Source: Pedobacter psychrodurus (GTDB lineage: Bacteria; Bacteroidota; Bacteroidia; Sphingobacteriales; Sphingobacteriaceae). Taken from it: DNA of 64,000 nt. Under the pieces are notes generated by a model, which saw nothing but the letters and a program-made list of their open reading frames with translations, had not been told where the DNA came from and did not search any database. Location: positions 62,001-126,000 of the forward strand of contig NZ_SJSO01000011.1 of the NCBI RefSeq assembly GCF_004331735.1, read 5' to 3'. Shown here in pieces: positions 1-8,556 of the stretch; positions within the stretch are counted from its first letter, which is position 1; every line of letters begins with the position of its first letter. Both the position numbers and the translations under genes were made by a program.

Positions 1-125
1 CGCAGCAAATGACAGAGGTAATTTATAACTCCGGTTACAACGATGCAAAAGCATTTAGAAAAGTATTCAGAAAATCAGTCGGGATGACACCAACGCAGTA
101 TAGGGATAAATTTCAGGTGAGGTAG
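1..125 (+). CDS. AraC-family transcriptional regulator, C-terminal fragment
   Basis: The window opens inside a reading frame that starts at base 3 and ends at a TAG at 123-125. The visible residues include VIYNSGYNDAKAFRKVF, GMTP and QYRDKF, which is the second helix-turn-helix and the terminal signature of AraC/XylS DNA-binding domains (hydrophobic residue, GY or GF, then F..F or F.K.FRK..G.TP..YR). The sensor domain and start lie upstream of the window, so the effector and target genes cannot be judged. Family assignment is firm; function is not. Confidence 0.85.
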   Translation, partial: QQMTEVIYNSGYNDAKAFRKVFRKSVGMTPTQYRDKFQVR

Positions 126-632
126 ATTTGAACCAAATATGGTTGTCATTCTGAATGTAATGAAGAATCTTTAACCAGTAAAAAAATACTTCTAAAAGCT
201 ATGATCAAAGTCAATACTTGTTCTTAAAGGATATAGTTAAAAGCAGTAGATTCTTCGCTGCGCTACAAATGAAAGGCTATAGTAAGGTAGGCGTCATTCC
301 CGCACAGACGGGAACCACGAAGTGCTCAGCGAAGCTAATCTTAATGCAACCTACAAATCCTATAAAAGCATTACGATTCCCAATCGAGTTGGGAATGACG
401 ATTCATCGCATAATTTCTTTATCACTCCAACGTTTTTGTCAAAAACTAACCTCTCAGGATGACAATTCAATATTTATGATACAACCTTCTTGGCTATTTG
501 AAGCGCAAAGCCTGTGGTTCTTAGTAAGCAGCTGTCCCGCTTTTACTCCAAGTCCTTACTCATGCTTCGCTCCGGGCTTTCCGTGCAATCGGGGCTATGA
601 ATGGTTGTTAGTTGCACTAAACATCAAAAATA
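126..632. repeat. Non-coding stretch with dispersed intergenic repeats
   Basis: No convincing gene is seen in these 500 bases. They hold fragments of repeat families that recur in the window: GTCATTCTGAATG near 148, GTCATTCCCGCACAGACGGG near 292, and a cattcc / gggaatgac piece near 370-400. A 157-codon frame crosses 218-691, but it runs through these repeats, has no codon-use or family signature, and enters the end of the AraC gene on the other strand, so I do not call it. Confidence 0.5.
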
Positions 633-1502
633 TTATTGCTTCGAAAATGCTTGCTGGTATTTCAATGGCGTTTTGCCAGTTATCTCCCTAAAATATTTAT
701 GGAAACTGGTAAAATTGTAAAACCCACAGTCGTAGCAGATTTCTTTCACGGTTAGATCGTTTTCGATCAATAATTTACAAGCCTGCCCTACCCTAATCTC
801 GTTCAGAAACTGTGTATAAGTTTTTCTACTTTTAGTTTTAAAGAATTTACAGAACGAATTGGGACTAATTTTAGCTACCGCAGCAATTTCCTTTAGCTCT
901 ATTTTATTTTTGTAATTGCTGATGGTATAGTTATAAATAGATTGGATCCTGTCTTTTTCGTTCTCCAAAAAGTTTGGTTTAAACCCTAGCGAAACCAATA
1001 TGTTTTTTTCTTCGCAATTGGCTATTTCAGTTAATACCTCGAGTATTTTTATAATCCTCATCGTACCCGTAGCCTCAATAATCTGTGGCATTAAATCAGC
1101 AATTCTCTCTTTTGAAGTTCCTTGTAGCTGAATGCCCTGCCGCGATTGCAGCAAGACTTTTTTGATCTCCTGATTTTCGGGAAGGTCGAGAAAATCCTTA
1201 CCCAGAAAATCCTCCTTAAAATGAATCGCATAAACATCAACTGGTTCACCTGCGGTTTCATCAAAAAATTCAGGGTCAAAGCGCCAGTAGTGGGGCAAAT
1301 TGCTTCCAAGTAAAACAACATCGCCATCCTTAAAATTTTTAATACTATCGCCAATAAACTGCGTTCCTCTGCCTTTTCTAACGTAGATTAATTCTAATGC
1401 AGCGTGGTAATGCCAACGGTTGTTTATATCGGGCATAATATCTCTTCGAGCGCTAAAAGAATCTACCGAATTAGTAGATACATTAAGTAAATGCGGTTTC
1501 AT
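633..1502 (-). CDS. AraC-family transcriptional regulator with cupin sensor domain
   Basis: A 289-residue protein. Residues about 1-110 fit an AraC-type cupin arm (WHYHAALELIYVRKGRGTQFIG, the typical histidine-rich opening strand), and residues about 190-286 hold two helix-turn-helix motifs ending in GFYNFTSFHKYF and GKTPLKYQQ. It is a one-component sugar-type activator or repressor. It diverges from fucP with a 214-bp gap containing a 17-bp palindrome (1528-1544), so local control of the fucP-UxaA-SDR genes is the natural inference. The ATG at 1502 gives a full-length cupin; no better start is seen. Confidence 0.85.
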   Translation of the reverse strand: MKPHLLNVSTNSVDSFSARRDIMPDINNRWHYHAALELIYVRKGRGTQFIGDSIKNFKDGDVVLLGSNLPHYWRFDPEFFDETAGEPVDVYAIHFKEDFLGKDFLDLPENQEIKKVLLQSRQGIQLQGTSKERIADLMPQIIEATGTMRIIKILEVLTEIANCEEKNILVSLGFKPNFLENEKDRIQSIYNYTISNYKNKIELKEIAAVAKISPNSFCKFFKTKSRKTYTQFLNEIRVGQACKLLIENDLTVKEICYDCGFYNFTSFHKYFREITGKTPLKYQQAFSKQ

Positions 1503-1527
1503 AAAATCTTAAAAAATCAATCTAATA

Positions 1528-1544
1528 TGCAAAATTATTTTGCA
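1528..1544. promoter_or_regulatory. 17-bp palindrome in the AraC/fucP divergent spacer
   Basis: TGCAAAA-TTA-TTTTGCA is a perfect inverted repeat with 7-bp arms and a 3-bp centre. It lies 26 bp upstream of the AraC start and 173 bp upstream of fucP. Its place between a regulator and the divergent genes it probably controls makes it an operator candidate, although AraC proteins more often bind direct repeats. Function is inferred. Confidence 0.4.
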
Positions 1545-1716
1545 ATGTAAAAAATTGAGCCAATATCATTTAATAATTAGATCATAAAGTTAAATTTTTA
1601 TTAACGCTTAACGGTTTAATTTGTAAAGCAACAACTAACCAAAAACATTGGCGCCAGAAGTTTAACTATTTTTATTTTAGCAGAACCTGCCTAAACCATT
1701 TATAACCAAATAAAAC

Positions 1717-3027
1717 ATGAGCCACACTCCATCAACGAACTTTCAGGTATCCGATACGCCAAAAAATGGCAAGGGATACTTACTCCCATTAATTTTGGTC
1801 ACCAGTCTATTTTTCTTCTGGGGCTTTGTCCACAATCTCGATCCTGTATTAATTCCGCATTTACGCAAAGCTTTTCAGTTAAACGTTTTCGAATCTACCT
1901 TGGTCGATTCTTCTGTCTTTATCGCTTATTTTTTATTAGCGCTACCTGCGGGCTACATCATGCGCAAGTATGGTTATAAAAGCGGGATCATTTTGGGCCT
2001 TGTTTTATTTGCCATCGGCTGTTTATTGTTTATCCCAGCAGCCAATACCGCACAATATATATTTTTCTTAGGTGCACTTTTCATTATCGCCTGTGGTTTA
2101 ACTTTTTTAGAAACCGCTGCAAATCCGTACGTTACTGTACTCGGACCGCCAGAAACAGCTACCCAACGTTTAAATTTTTCTCAATCGTTTAATGGATTCG
2201 CGGCTTTTATCGCACCAGTACTGGGCGGTAAATTTATTTTTACCGAAGCTAAGTATACAGATGCCCAACTGGCAAAGTTACTTCCTTTAGAAAAACAAGC
2301 TTACATACTCGAAGAAGCATCAACGGTTAAAGCGCCCTATCTAATCCTGGGTATTTTAATTATTGTAGTAGCCATCTTGTTTATTTTCACCAAACTACCC
2401 GACATTAAAGAAGACGAAAACTCAAAAGAAAAAAGCAGTTTTGGTCATGTATTAGGCCATAGCCATTTGCGCTGGGCCATAATTGGGCAGTTTTTTTATG
2501 TTGGTGCACAGGTTTGTGTATTGAGTTTATTTATCAGTTTCGTCACCTCATCTGCAGGTATCAGTCAGGATCAAGCAGCGTGGTATTCGGGTGCAGCAGG
2601 TTTAGCTTTTATGCTGGGCAGGTTTGCAGGAACATTTTTTATGAGATATGTGGCTCCACATAAATTGTTAATGCTTTATGCATTAATCAGTGCTCTTCTT
2701 ACCCTCGTATCTATTTTTGCAAGCGGAATGATTACCGTTTATGCATTAATCGGTGTCGCCTTTTTTATGTCGATCATGTTCCCAACCATATTCTCATTGG
2801 GTATAGCAGGTTTGGGTAAAGATACAAAATTGGGTTCGTCGTTAATTGTGATGTCTATTGTTGGTGGCGCTTTTTTACCACCGATATTAGGTTTAATATC
2901 AGACGCAACCCATAATATACAATATGGATATTTAGTACCTTTTGTATGCTTTTTAGTGGTTTTCTACTTTGGTTGGAAAGGATGGAAACCCAATCACATT
3001 GAAAAAGAAATTAGTTTAGAAGTATAA
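1717..3027 (+). CDS. fucP: L-fucose:H+ symporter-type MFS permease
   Basis: A 436-residue inner-membrane transporter with about 12 hydrophobic segments. It shows FucP-family hallmarks: FFFWGFVHNLDPVLIPHL in the first helix, the charged loop RKYGYKSG, and LETAANPYVTVLGP, which carries the glutamate equivalent to E. coli FucP Glu135. The helix-1 acidic residue sits in NLDP rather than NLND. FucP-type permeases of Bacteroidota import fucose, glucose/galactose or other sugars, so the substrate is not fixed by sequence. It is followed 2-8 bp later by the UxaA-type gene, so the two are surely cotranscribed, and is probably controlled by the divergent AraC protein. Confidence 0.85.
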   Translation: MSHTPSTNFQVSDTPKNGKGYLLPLILVTSLFFFWGFVHNLDPVLIPHLRKAFQLNVFESTLVDSSVFIAYFLLALPAGYIMRKYGYKSGIILGLVLFAIGCLLFIPAANTAQYIFFLGALFIIACGLTFLETAANPYVTVLGPPETATQRLNFSQSFNGFAAFIAPVLGGKFIFTEAKYTDAQLAKLLPLEKQAYILEEASTVKAPYLILGILIIVVAILFIFTKLPDIKEDENSKEKSSFGHVLGHSHLRWAIIGQFFYVGAQVCVLSLFISFVTSSAGISQDQAAWYSGAAGLAFMLGRFAGTFFMRYVAPHKLLMLYALISALLTLVSIFASGMITVYALIGVAFFMSIMFPTIFSLGIAGLGKDTKLGSSLIVMSIVGGAFLPPILGLISDATHNIQYGYLVPFVCFLVVFYFGWKGWKPNHIEKEISLEV

Positions 3028-3035
3028 AATTGACA

Positions 3036-4673
3036 ATGAAGAAATTAGTCATCAAGATTAACAATGCTGATAACGTTTTGGTTGCGTTACAAGATTTACC
3101 TAAAGACACCAAAATACTGCATGAAGGAAATACCTACGTTACTGTTGATGAAATCCCTGCCAAGCATAAATTTTTTATGCAGGATATGAAAGCAGGCGAT
3201 GAGGTAATGATGTATGGCGTTTTAGTTGGAAAGGTACAATTTGATGTAAAAGCTGGCATGCGGATGAATGTAGAGAATACCAAACATGCGGCAGAGCCAT
3301 TTACCTATCGCAATGTTAATTACAAATGGGAGGCACCTGATGTAAGTAAATATGCCAACCGCAGTTTTAATGGTTATCATCGTAAAAACGGCGCAGTGGG
3401 CACCGCAAACTACTGGTTGTTTATCCCAACTGTGTTTTGCGAAAACAGAAATCTGGATATCATTAAAGAATCGCTTTATAGTGAGTTGGGTTATGCGGTA
3501 GATGATAAATATAAATCGTATACCCACAAACTGGTTCAGGCCTACGAAAATGGAGAAGACATCAATAGTATAAGTTTTGAACCTAAAGTAGATAAAGCTA
3601 GCCGCACTTTTAAAAATGTGGATGGGATTAAATTCCTCACGCATAATGGTGGTTGTGGCGGAACACGTCAGGATTCTGATACGCTGAGCAAGTTATTAGC
3701 GGCTTATGCCCATCATCCCAATGTGGCTGGTATTACGGTTTTAAGTTTAGGCTGTCAGCATTTGCAGGTAGAAGATTTTAAACGCGACTTGTTTGCACTT
3801 GATCCTGATTTTGATAAACCACTTTTAATTTTCGAGCAGCAAAAAGCACAAAGCGAAGAGCAATTGATCCAAAATTCAATCCGCAGTACTTTTGAAGGAT
3901 TGATGTTTATTAATAAACAAGAACGTGCAGCAGCGCCGCTAAGCAAAATGTGTGTGGGTGTAAAATGTGGTGGTAGCGATGGTTTTAGTGGTATTTCAGC
4001 CAATCCAGCTGTTGGTTATTGTGCCGATTTATTGGTGGCCTTAGGAGCCAAGGTCTTATTGGCCGAGTTCCCCGAGCTTTGTGGTGTAGAACAAGAAATG
4101 ATCGATAGATCTGTTGATCAGCCAACTGCCGAAAAATTCATCCGTTTAATGACAGAATATGATGATTTGGCACATAAAGTTGGTTCTGGCTTCTACATGA
4201 ATCCTTCTCCAGGCAATATTAAAGATGGTTTAATTACAGATGCGATTAAGTCGGCAGGTGCTGCACGTAAAGCGGGTTCCTCTCCTGTTGTAGATGTTTT
4301 AGATTATACAGAACCTGCCACTAAACCTGGCTTAAGTTTGGTATGTACCCCAGGGAATGATGTAGAAGCAACCACAGGTAAAGCCGCTGCCGGAGCAACT
4401 TTAATTTTATTCACTACTGGTTTGGGCACGCCAACAGGAAATCCGGTTTGCCTAACCATTAAAGTGGCTACCAACTCGATTTTGGCTAAACGCATGAGTG
4501 ATATTATCGATATCGACACTGGAGCAGTGATTAATGGCGAAAAAACCATTAACGAAATGGGCGAAGATATATTGGAATACTGTATTAAAGTAGCCAGCGG
4601 TGACGAAATCCCTAAAGCTGTACAGCTCAATCAGGATGACTTTATCCCTTGGAAAAGAGGTGTAAGCCTTTAA
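3036..4673 (+). CDS. UxaA-family altronate/galactarate-type dehydratase
   Basis: 545 residues from the ATG at 3036; a TTG two codons upstream (3030) is also in frame but less likely. An N-terminal SAF domain (about 1-90) is followed by the large dehydratase domain with GYHRKNGAVGTANYW, HNGGCGGTRQDSD (about 207-219) and VKCGGSDGFSGISANPA, the metal- and substrate-binding signatures of altronate hydrolase and galactarate dehydratase. Single-chain UxaA proteins dehydrate aldonic or aldaric acids to 2-keto-3-deoxy acids. Next to fucP and an SDR dehydrogenase it may act on the acid made from the imported sugar. Exact substrate unknown. Confidence 0.85.
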   Translation: MKKLVIKINNADNVLVALQDLPKDTKILHEGNTYVTVDEIPAKHKFFMQDMKAGDEVMMYGVLVGKVQFDVKAGMRMNVENTKHAAEPFTYRNVNYKWEAPDVSKYANRSFNGYHRKNGAVGTANYWLFIPTVFCENRNLDIIKESLYSELGYAVDDKYKSYTHKLVQAYENGEDINSISFEPKVDKASRTFKNVDGIKFLTHNGGCGGTRQDSDTLSKLLAAYAHHPNVAGITVLSLGCQHLQVEDFKRDLFALDPDFDKPLLIFEQQKAQSEEQLIQNSIRSTFEGLMFINKQERAAAPLSKMCVGVKCGGSDGFSGISANPAVGYCADLLVALGAKVLLAEFPELCGVEQEMIDRSVDQPTAEKFIRLMTEYDDLAHKVGSGFYMNPSPGNIKDGLITDAIKSAGAARKAGSSPVVDVLDYTEPATKPGLSLVCTPGNDVEATTGKAAAGATLILFTTGLGTPTGNPVCLTIKVATNSILAKRMSDIIDIDTGAVINGEKTINEMGEDILEYCIKVASGDEIPKAVQLNQDDFIPWKRGVSL

Positions 4674-4718
4674 ATGAGGGAAGATGGATAAGGTAAAATG
4701 AAAGTCCTAGCGTAAATC

Positions 4719-4750
4719 CGTCATTCCCGCGCAGGCGGGAATCTTAAAGC
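4719..4750. repeat. 32-bp REP-like repeat, copy 1
   Basis: The sequence CGTCATTCCCGCGCAGGCGG and its following 12 bases are repeated identically at 5637-5668, on the other side of the SDR gene. The core CATTCCCGC / GCGGGAATC is an inverted repeat able to form a short hairpin. Related versions occur at 292 and 42796-42884. A 14-bp relative of the CCGATAGCTATCGG palindrome follows at 4773-4786. Confidence 0.7.
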
Positions 4751-4826
4751 ACCCATTATCAAGATTACCAATCCGATAGCTATCGAATTGGTAATGAATT
4801 AATTCAAACAAAAATATTAACCAAAT

Positions 4827-5609
4827 ATGAATTTAAATTTAGACGGCAAAATAATCTTGGTAAGTGGTGGTGCAAAAGGCATTGGCGCAGCAATTGTGAA
4901 GGCTTTGGCCATTGAAAATGCTTTCCCCATTATTATTGGCAGAAATGAAGATGATAACCTGAAAATGCTTCAGGAAATAACAGATTTAGGCTTAAAAGCA
5001 GATTATTTCACGGCAGAACTCACAGTGCCAGACAGCTGCAAAACCATTGTTGATGCAATAGTAGCAAAATACGGCAGAATAGATGGCTTAGTAAATAATG
5101 CAGGTGTTAACGATGGTGTTGGCCTCGAAAGCGGCACTTACGAAGGTTTTATGGAATCGCTACACAAAAACGTAGTGCATTATTACCTTTTAGCCAAACA
5201 CGCCCTACCTGCTCTTAAACAGAGTAAAGGTTCGATTTTAAATATCGGTAGCAAAACTGCAGAAACCGGACAAGGTGGAACATCTGGCTATGCGGCATCG
5301 AACGGTGCCAGAAATGCCTTAACTCGCGAGTGGGCAGTAGAATTATTGCCCTTCAGCATCCGTGTTAATGCGATTATTGTTGCTGAAGCCTGGACTCCGC
5401 TATATGAGAAATGGATTAACTCTTTTGAAGATCGTGATGAAAAACTTAAAAATATTACCGATAAAATCCCTTTCGAAAACAGGATGACCAGTGTGGATGA
5501 GATTGCCAACATGGCTGTATTCTTATTATCAGATAAATCTAGTCATACTACAGGCCAATTGATTCATGTAGATGGTGGTTATGTACACTTGGATAGGGCG
5601 CTTTTGTAA
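4827..5609 (+). CDS. SDR-family NAD(P)-dependent dehydrogenase with Asn in place of the catalytic Lys
   Basis: A 260-residue short-chain dehydrogenase. The cofactor motif is SGGAKGIG (about 13-20), NNAG sits near residue 91, the catalytic Ser lies in NIGSKT, and Tyr155 is followed by A-A-S-N, so Asn159 replaces the lysine of the YxxxK motif. The C-terminal HTTGQLIHVDGGYVHLDRA is normal for classical SDRs. It is encoded downstream of the fucP and UxaA genes, as in oxidative fucose or rhamnose pathways where an SDR oxidises the sugar to a lactone. The 150-bp gap and repeat before it leave cotranscription uncertain. The Lys-to-Asn change may lower activity or may be a subfamily trait. Confidence 0.8.
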   Translation: MNLNLDGKIILVSGGAKGIGAAIVKALAIENAFPIIIGRNEDDNLKMLQEITDLGLKADYFTAELTVPDSCKTIVDAIVAKYGRIDGLVNNAGVNDGVGLESGTYEGFMESLHKNVVHYYLLAKHALPALKQSKGSILNIGSKTAETGQGGTSGYAASNGARNALTREWAVELLPFSIRVNAIIVAEAWTPLYEKWINSFEDRDEKLKNITDKIPFENRMTSVDEIANMAVFLLSDKSSHTTGQLIHVDGGYVHLDRALL

Positions 5610-5989
5610 ACTATTTATCCTCAATTCTACCAGACACGTCATTCCCGCGCAGGCGGGAATCTTAAAGCGTCCAGTATTTGGCATTAAGATCCCCAATCAA
5701 ACCGATAGCTATCGGTTTGGGAATGACGTAATGCTAACGCCTCGGTCTGTGTCCTTACAGACCGAAACACAAAAAACTTAAAAATATCGTGTCATTGCGA
5801 GGCTGGATATGAGCGAGCCAGCCTGTACCGATTCATCGGTAAAGCAATCTATTATGTATTTCTTATCAAAAAAGATTTTTCATTTGTAGTTTAATCTTTT
5901 AATGGTATTCAAGCTTGCTTCGCAGGTGCTTCACTCCTACGCAAGTCCCTCTCTTCAGTTCGCAATGACGAAATTAAGAAGCAAAATAC
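5610..5989. repeat. Intergenic repeat cluster between the SDR gene and eboF
   Basis: This 380-bp gap between converging genes is built from three repeats: the 32-bp REP-like element (5637-5668), a 22-bp perfect palindrome centred on CCGATAGCTATCGG (5698-5719), and a long element bounded by inverted 9-mers TCATTGCGA (5792-5800) and TCGCAATGA (5960-5968). The last contains inner hairpins GGCTGG/CCAGCC and ACCGAT/ATCGGT and resembles the widespread cattgcgag ... aagcaatct dispersed repeats. No gene is visible. Confidence 0.65.
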
Positions 5990-7339
5990 TTAATCTGCTA
6001 AACTATCCCAGATAACCTGATAAACATCCGGTGCATATAAGGTTTTATCAATTGCTTTTGAGGTAACCAGAACAGGTTTAAATTTATCGGCTACATTAAT
6101 GCTACCATGCGATCCTTTAATCAGCGTAGCATCAAGTGGAATTACATCCATCACATAACGGAAACCAGCTTTTTTCCTTAAAAGTTTGTATCCTGCTCTT
6201 AATTTAGAGGTCATGAACATTTCTACAGGATCGTAACCTGGTTTTTTATGGATATCAACTACCCGCGCATAATCTGGCGCTTTAGCATCATCAAGCCAAA
6301 AATAATAGGTAAACCAGCTGTTTTCTTTTGCAGTAAGGACCAAATCGCCAGAACGCTCGTGGTTAATGTGGTGTTTCTCCTGTTCTACCTTATCAAGTAC
6401 CAATTCAATCTCAGGGACATTTTTCAATAAAGCCTTCACCTGCTCAGTTACACTTTTATCATTAATGTACACATGTGCAACCTGATGATCAGCCACTACA
6501 AATGCTTTAGAAGCACCAGGATCGAGTAACTCCAACCCTCTTTCTTCGCGAATCTGAATTAAACCGTTTTCCCTGAACAAACGGTTAAGGTGGATCGGGT
6601 TATTTACAGGCGCAATACCATATTCAGAAAGCAGAATGATGCGTGCGCCCCTGCTTTCGTAAAAACGCACCAATTCTTCTACTACCTGATCGATTTCTTT
6701 CAGTTCTGTACTGATTTTATCGAGCTCAGGGCCAAACTTTTGCAGACAATAATCTAAATGGGGCAAATAAATTAAGGTAAGCGTAGGATTATGCAGCTTT
6801 TCGGTTTCCATGGAGGCATCTGCAATCCATCTCGTTGATTTAATATTTGCGCCTGGCCCCCAGAACTGAAATAAAGGGAACTGCCCCAGTTTATTTTGTA
6901 AATGGTCGCGCAGTTCGGCCGGTTGCGAATAACAGTCGGGCAATTTACGGCCATCGGCAAGGTAATTTGGTCGTGGTGTTACCGAAAAATCGGCTGTCGA
7001 ATACATGTTGTACCACCAGAACATATTGGCACAGGTAAAATTCGGATCTTCCTTTTTAGCCTGATCCCATATTTTTTCGGCATTCACCAGTTTATTAGAC
7101 TGCTTCCAGAATTTAATTTCATTATCCGCATGATCGTACCATCCATTACCCACAATACCATTTTCTGAAGGATACTTACCTGTTAGATAACTCGACTGTA
7201 CCGCTGTGGTAACTGCCGGCAATAAAGGTTCTATAGTAGTTATGTGGTGCTCTGCAATATATTGCTTAAGAAAAGGTGTATGTGCTCCAATTACGGAAGC
7301 AGATAAGGCTACGATATCGATAACAACGGTTTTGTGCAT
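5990..7339 (-). CDS. eboF: EboF-type alkaline phosphatase / nucleotide pyrophosphatase family protein
   Basis: 449 residues of the alkaline-phosphatase superfamily (type I phosphodiesterase branch). A metal-binding Asp8 is followed by PAVTTAVQSSYLTG, where Thr44/Thr45 is the likely nucleophile, then SEYGI and GSHGS, which carry further metal ligands. There is no clear signal peptide, so it appears cytoplasmic. It is the last gene of an unbroken eboA-F run, 8 bp after eboE. In the known ebo/EDB clusters this enzyme is thought to act on a phosphorylated or nucleotide-linked precursor; its real substrate is unknown. Confidence 0.85.
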   Translation of the reverse strand: MHKTVVIDIVALSASVIGAHTPFLKQYIAEHHITTIEPLLPAVTTAVQSSYLTGKYPSENGIVGNGWYDHADNEIKFWKQSNKLVNAEKIWDQAKKEDPNFTCANMFWWYNMYSTADFSVTPRPNYLADGRKLPDCYSQPAELRDHLQNKLGQFPLFQFWGPGANIKSTRWIADASMETEKLHNPTLTLIYLPHLDYCLQKFGPELDKISTELKEIDQVVEELVRFYESRGARIILLSEYGIAPVNNPIHLNRLFRENGLIQIREERGLELLDPGASKAFVVADHQVAHVYINDKSVTEQVKALLKNVPEIELVLDKVEQEKHHINHERSGDLVLTAKENSWFTYYFWLDDAKAPDYARVVDIHKKPGYDPVEMFMTSKLRAGYKLLRKKAGFRYVMDVIPLDATLIKGSHGSINVADKFKPVLVTSKAIDKTLYAPDVYQVIWDSLAD

Positions 7340-7347
7340 GTTCTTAT

Positions 7348-8553
7348 TTATAATAAATTTTTAACCCAAGCTAGTTCCCTAATGATTGAATCATTTAAAG
7401 GCGCTTTTAAAGCTGCTGGCAAAACTTCCCAGGTATAGGTTTCTACTTCTAAATGCGAAGTAAAGGGGCTGTTTTTCTGCAAGTTTAGCACCTCGGCAAT
7501 GTCTGACTGCGTAGATTGGATCAAACCCATATCTTCAACAAAAATGGGTACGTGGAAATGTGCGCGCCATTCGGCTACTGTTAGGTCTTCTCCTTCTGCC
7601 AAGGCATCATTAAGATCAGGATAGCGGACCAAACTGCCATCATTTTTTCTGGCTATTACCTGGTGGAGATAAGTAGGCTCATCAAAGCGGCCCAGCTGAT
7701 CTAATACGGCTGTTCTCTCTGAAACTGATGCCGGTAATTTTGCTTTCAATGCCGCACTGATTTGGATTTTCCCAATTTTAATGCCTTTCTCCTGCAGCTC
7801 ATTAATGATGGCGGTATGTGGTTCATAACCGATTGCAAAATGACAAACATCATAACACAAACGAATGTGCATCTTGATCAGATTTTCTGCTTTAGTAGCA
7901 TTTAAGCCCGATCGCTCCGCCAAATATGTTTTTCCTGTTGGTAAAAGTTCATTTTCAAACCAGTTGATAAATTCCGGACCAGATTCGAGAAAACCATCTG
8001 GTTCTGGTTCAATATCGAGGTGGATGATTTTATCTGTTTGCTTATAGATTTTTGCTAAACCTTCAGCAACTTCCAAAACATGTATGCTTGCAGTAACTGT
8101 AGCTCTTTCCTTTTCTATAGTATTCTTAAACCAAGGTTTATAGCTCAGTGGCGAAGTCGAAATGCCACCATCTATATCTTCTGGGAGTAATAGCGAAAGA
8201 ATTTCCGCTAAACGGAGTGTATAGTCAACGCGATCTCTTGTCGTCCAATCGGGTGCATGTACCTGATCTTTAACCCTGGTATGATGAAAACCGCCATAGG
8301 GAAATCCGTTCATGGTAAAAACATATCCACCTTCGCGCTTAAGCCATTGTTTAAATGTTTCCAGGTGATTTTCTTCCAGCAATTCGATACTGGCGAGATT
8401 GGAAAGGCGTAAACCAATGCCCATAAGCGCATTGGGCGACAGTTGGGCTTTTAATATCGGAAAGCTATCTTTCAACACGGCAAAATGTGCCATCCAGTTT
8501 TCGCCTGCATAAATATTGGTACAGAAGGTTAAATGTCCGGAAGTTAATTTCAT
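7348..8553 (-). CDS. eboE: EboE metabolite-traffic protein, TIM-barrel fold
   Basis: 401 residues resembling xylose-isomerase-like TIM barrels. Conserved family segments include FCTNIYAGENW at the N-terminus, PYGGFHH and VKDQVHAPDW near 85-110, IHLDIEPEPDG in the middle and LCYDVCHFA, which together supply likely metal ligands (E, D, H). It is named from the Nostoc punctiforme cluster that supports export of scytonemin precursors. It starts 3 bp after eboD and ends 8 bp before eboF, so translation is probably coupled. The catalysed reaction is not known. Confidence 0.85.
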   Translation of the reverse strand: MKLTSGHLTFCTNIYAGENWMAHFAVLKDSFPILKAQLSPNALMGIGLRLSNLASIELLEENHLETFKQWLKREGGYVFTMNGFPYGGFHHTRVKDQVHAPDWTTRDRVDYTLRLAEILSLLLPEDIDGGISTSPLSYKPWFKNTIEKERATVTASIHVLEVAEGLAKIYKQTDKIIHLDIEPEPDGFLESGPEFINWFENELLPTGKTYLAERSGLNATKAENLIKMHIRLCYDVCHFAIGYEPHTAIINELQEKGIKIGKIQISAALKAKLPASVSERTAVLDQLGRFDEPTYLHQVIARKNDGSLVRYPDLNDALAEGEDLTVAEWRAHFHVPIFVEDMGLIQSTQSDIAEVLNLQKNSPFTSHLEVETYTWEVLPAALKAPLNDSIIRELAWVKNLL

Positions 8554-8556
8554 AGC

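Noticed and set aside
218..691. 157-codon plus-strand frame near the left end
   Set aside because: It crosses dispersed repeats, overlaps the end of the AraC gene on the other strand, and shows no family signature.
3222..3644. 140-codon minus-strand frame inside the UxaA-type gene
   Set aside because: Antisense shadow of a strongly conserved coding region.
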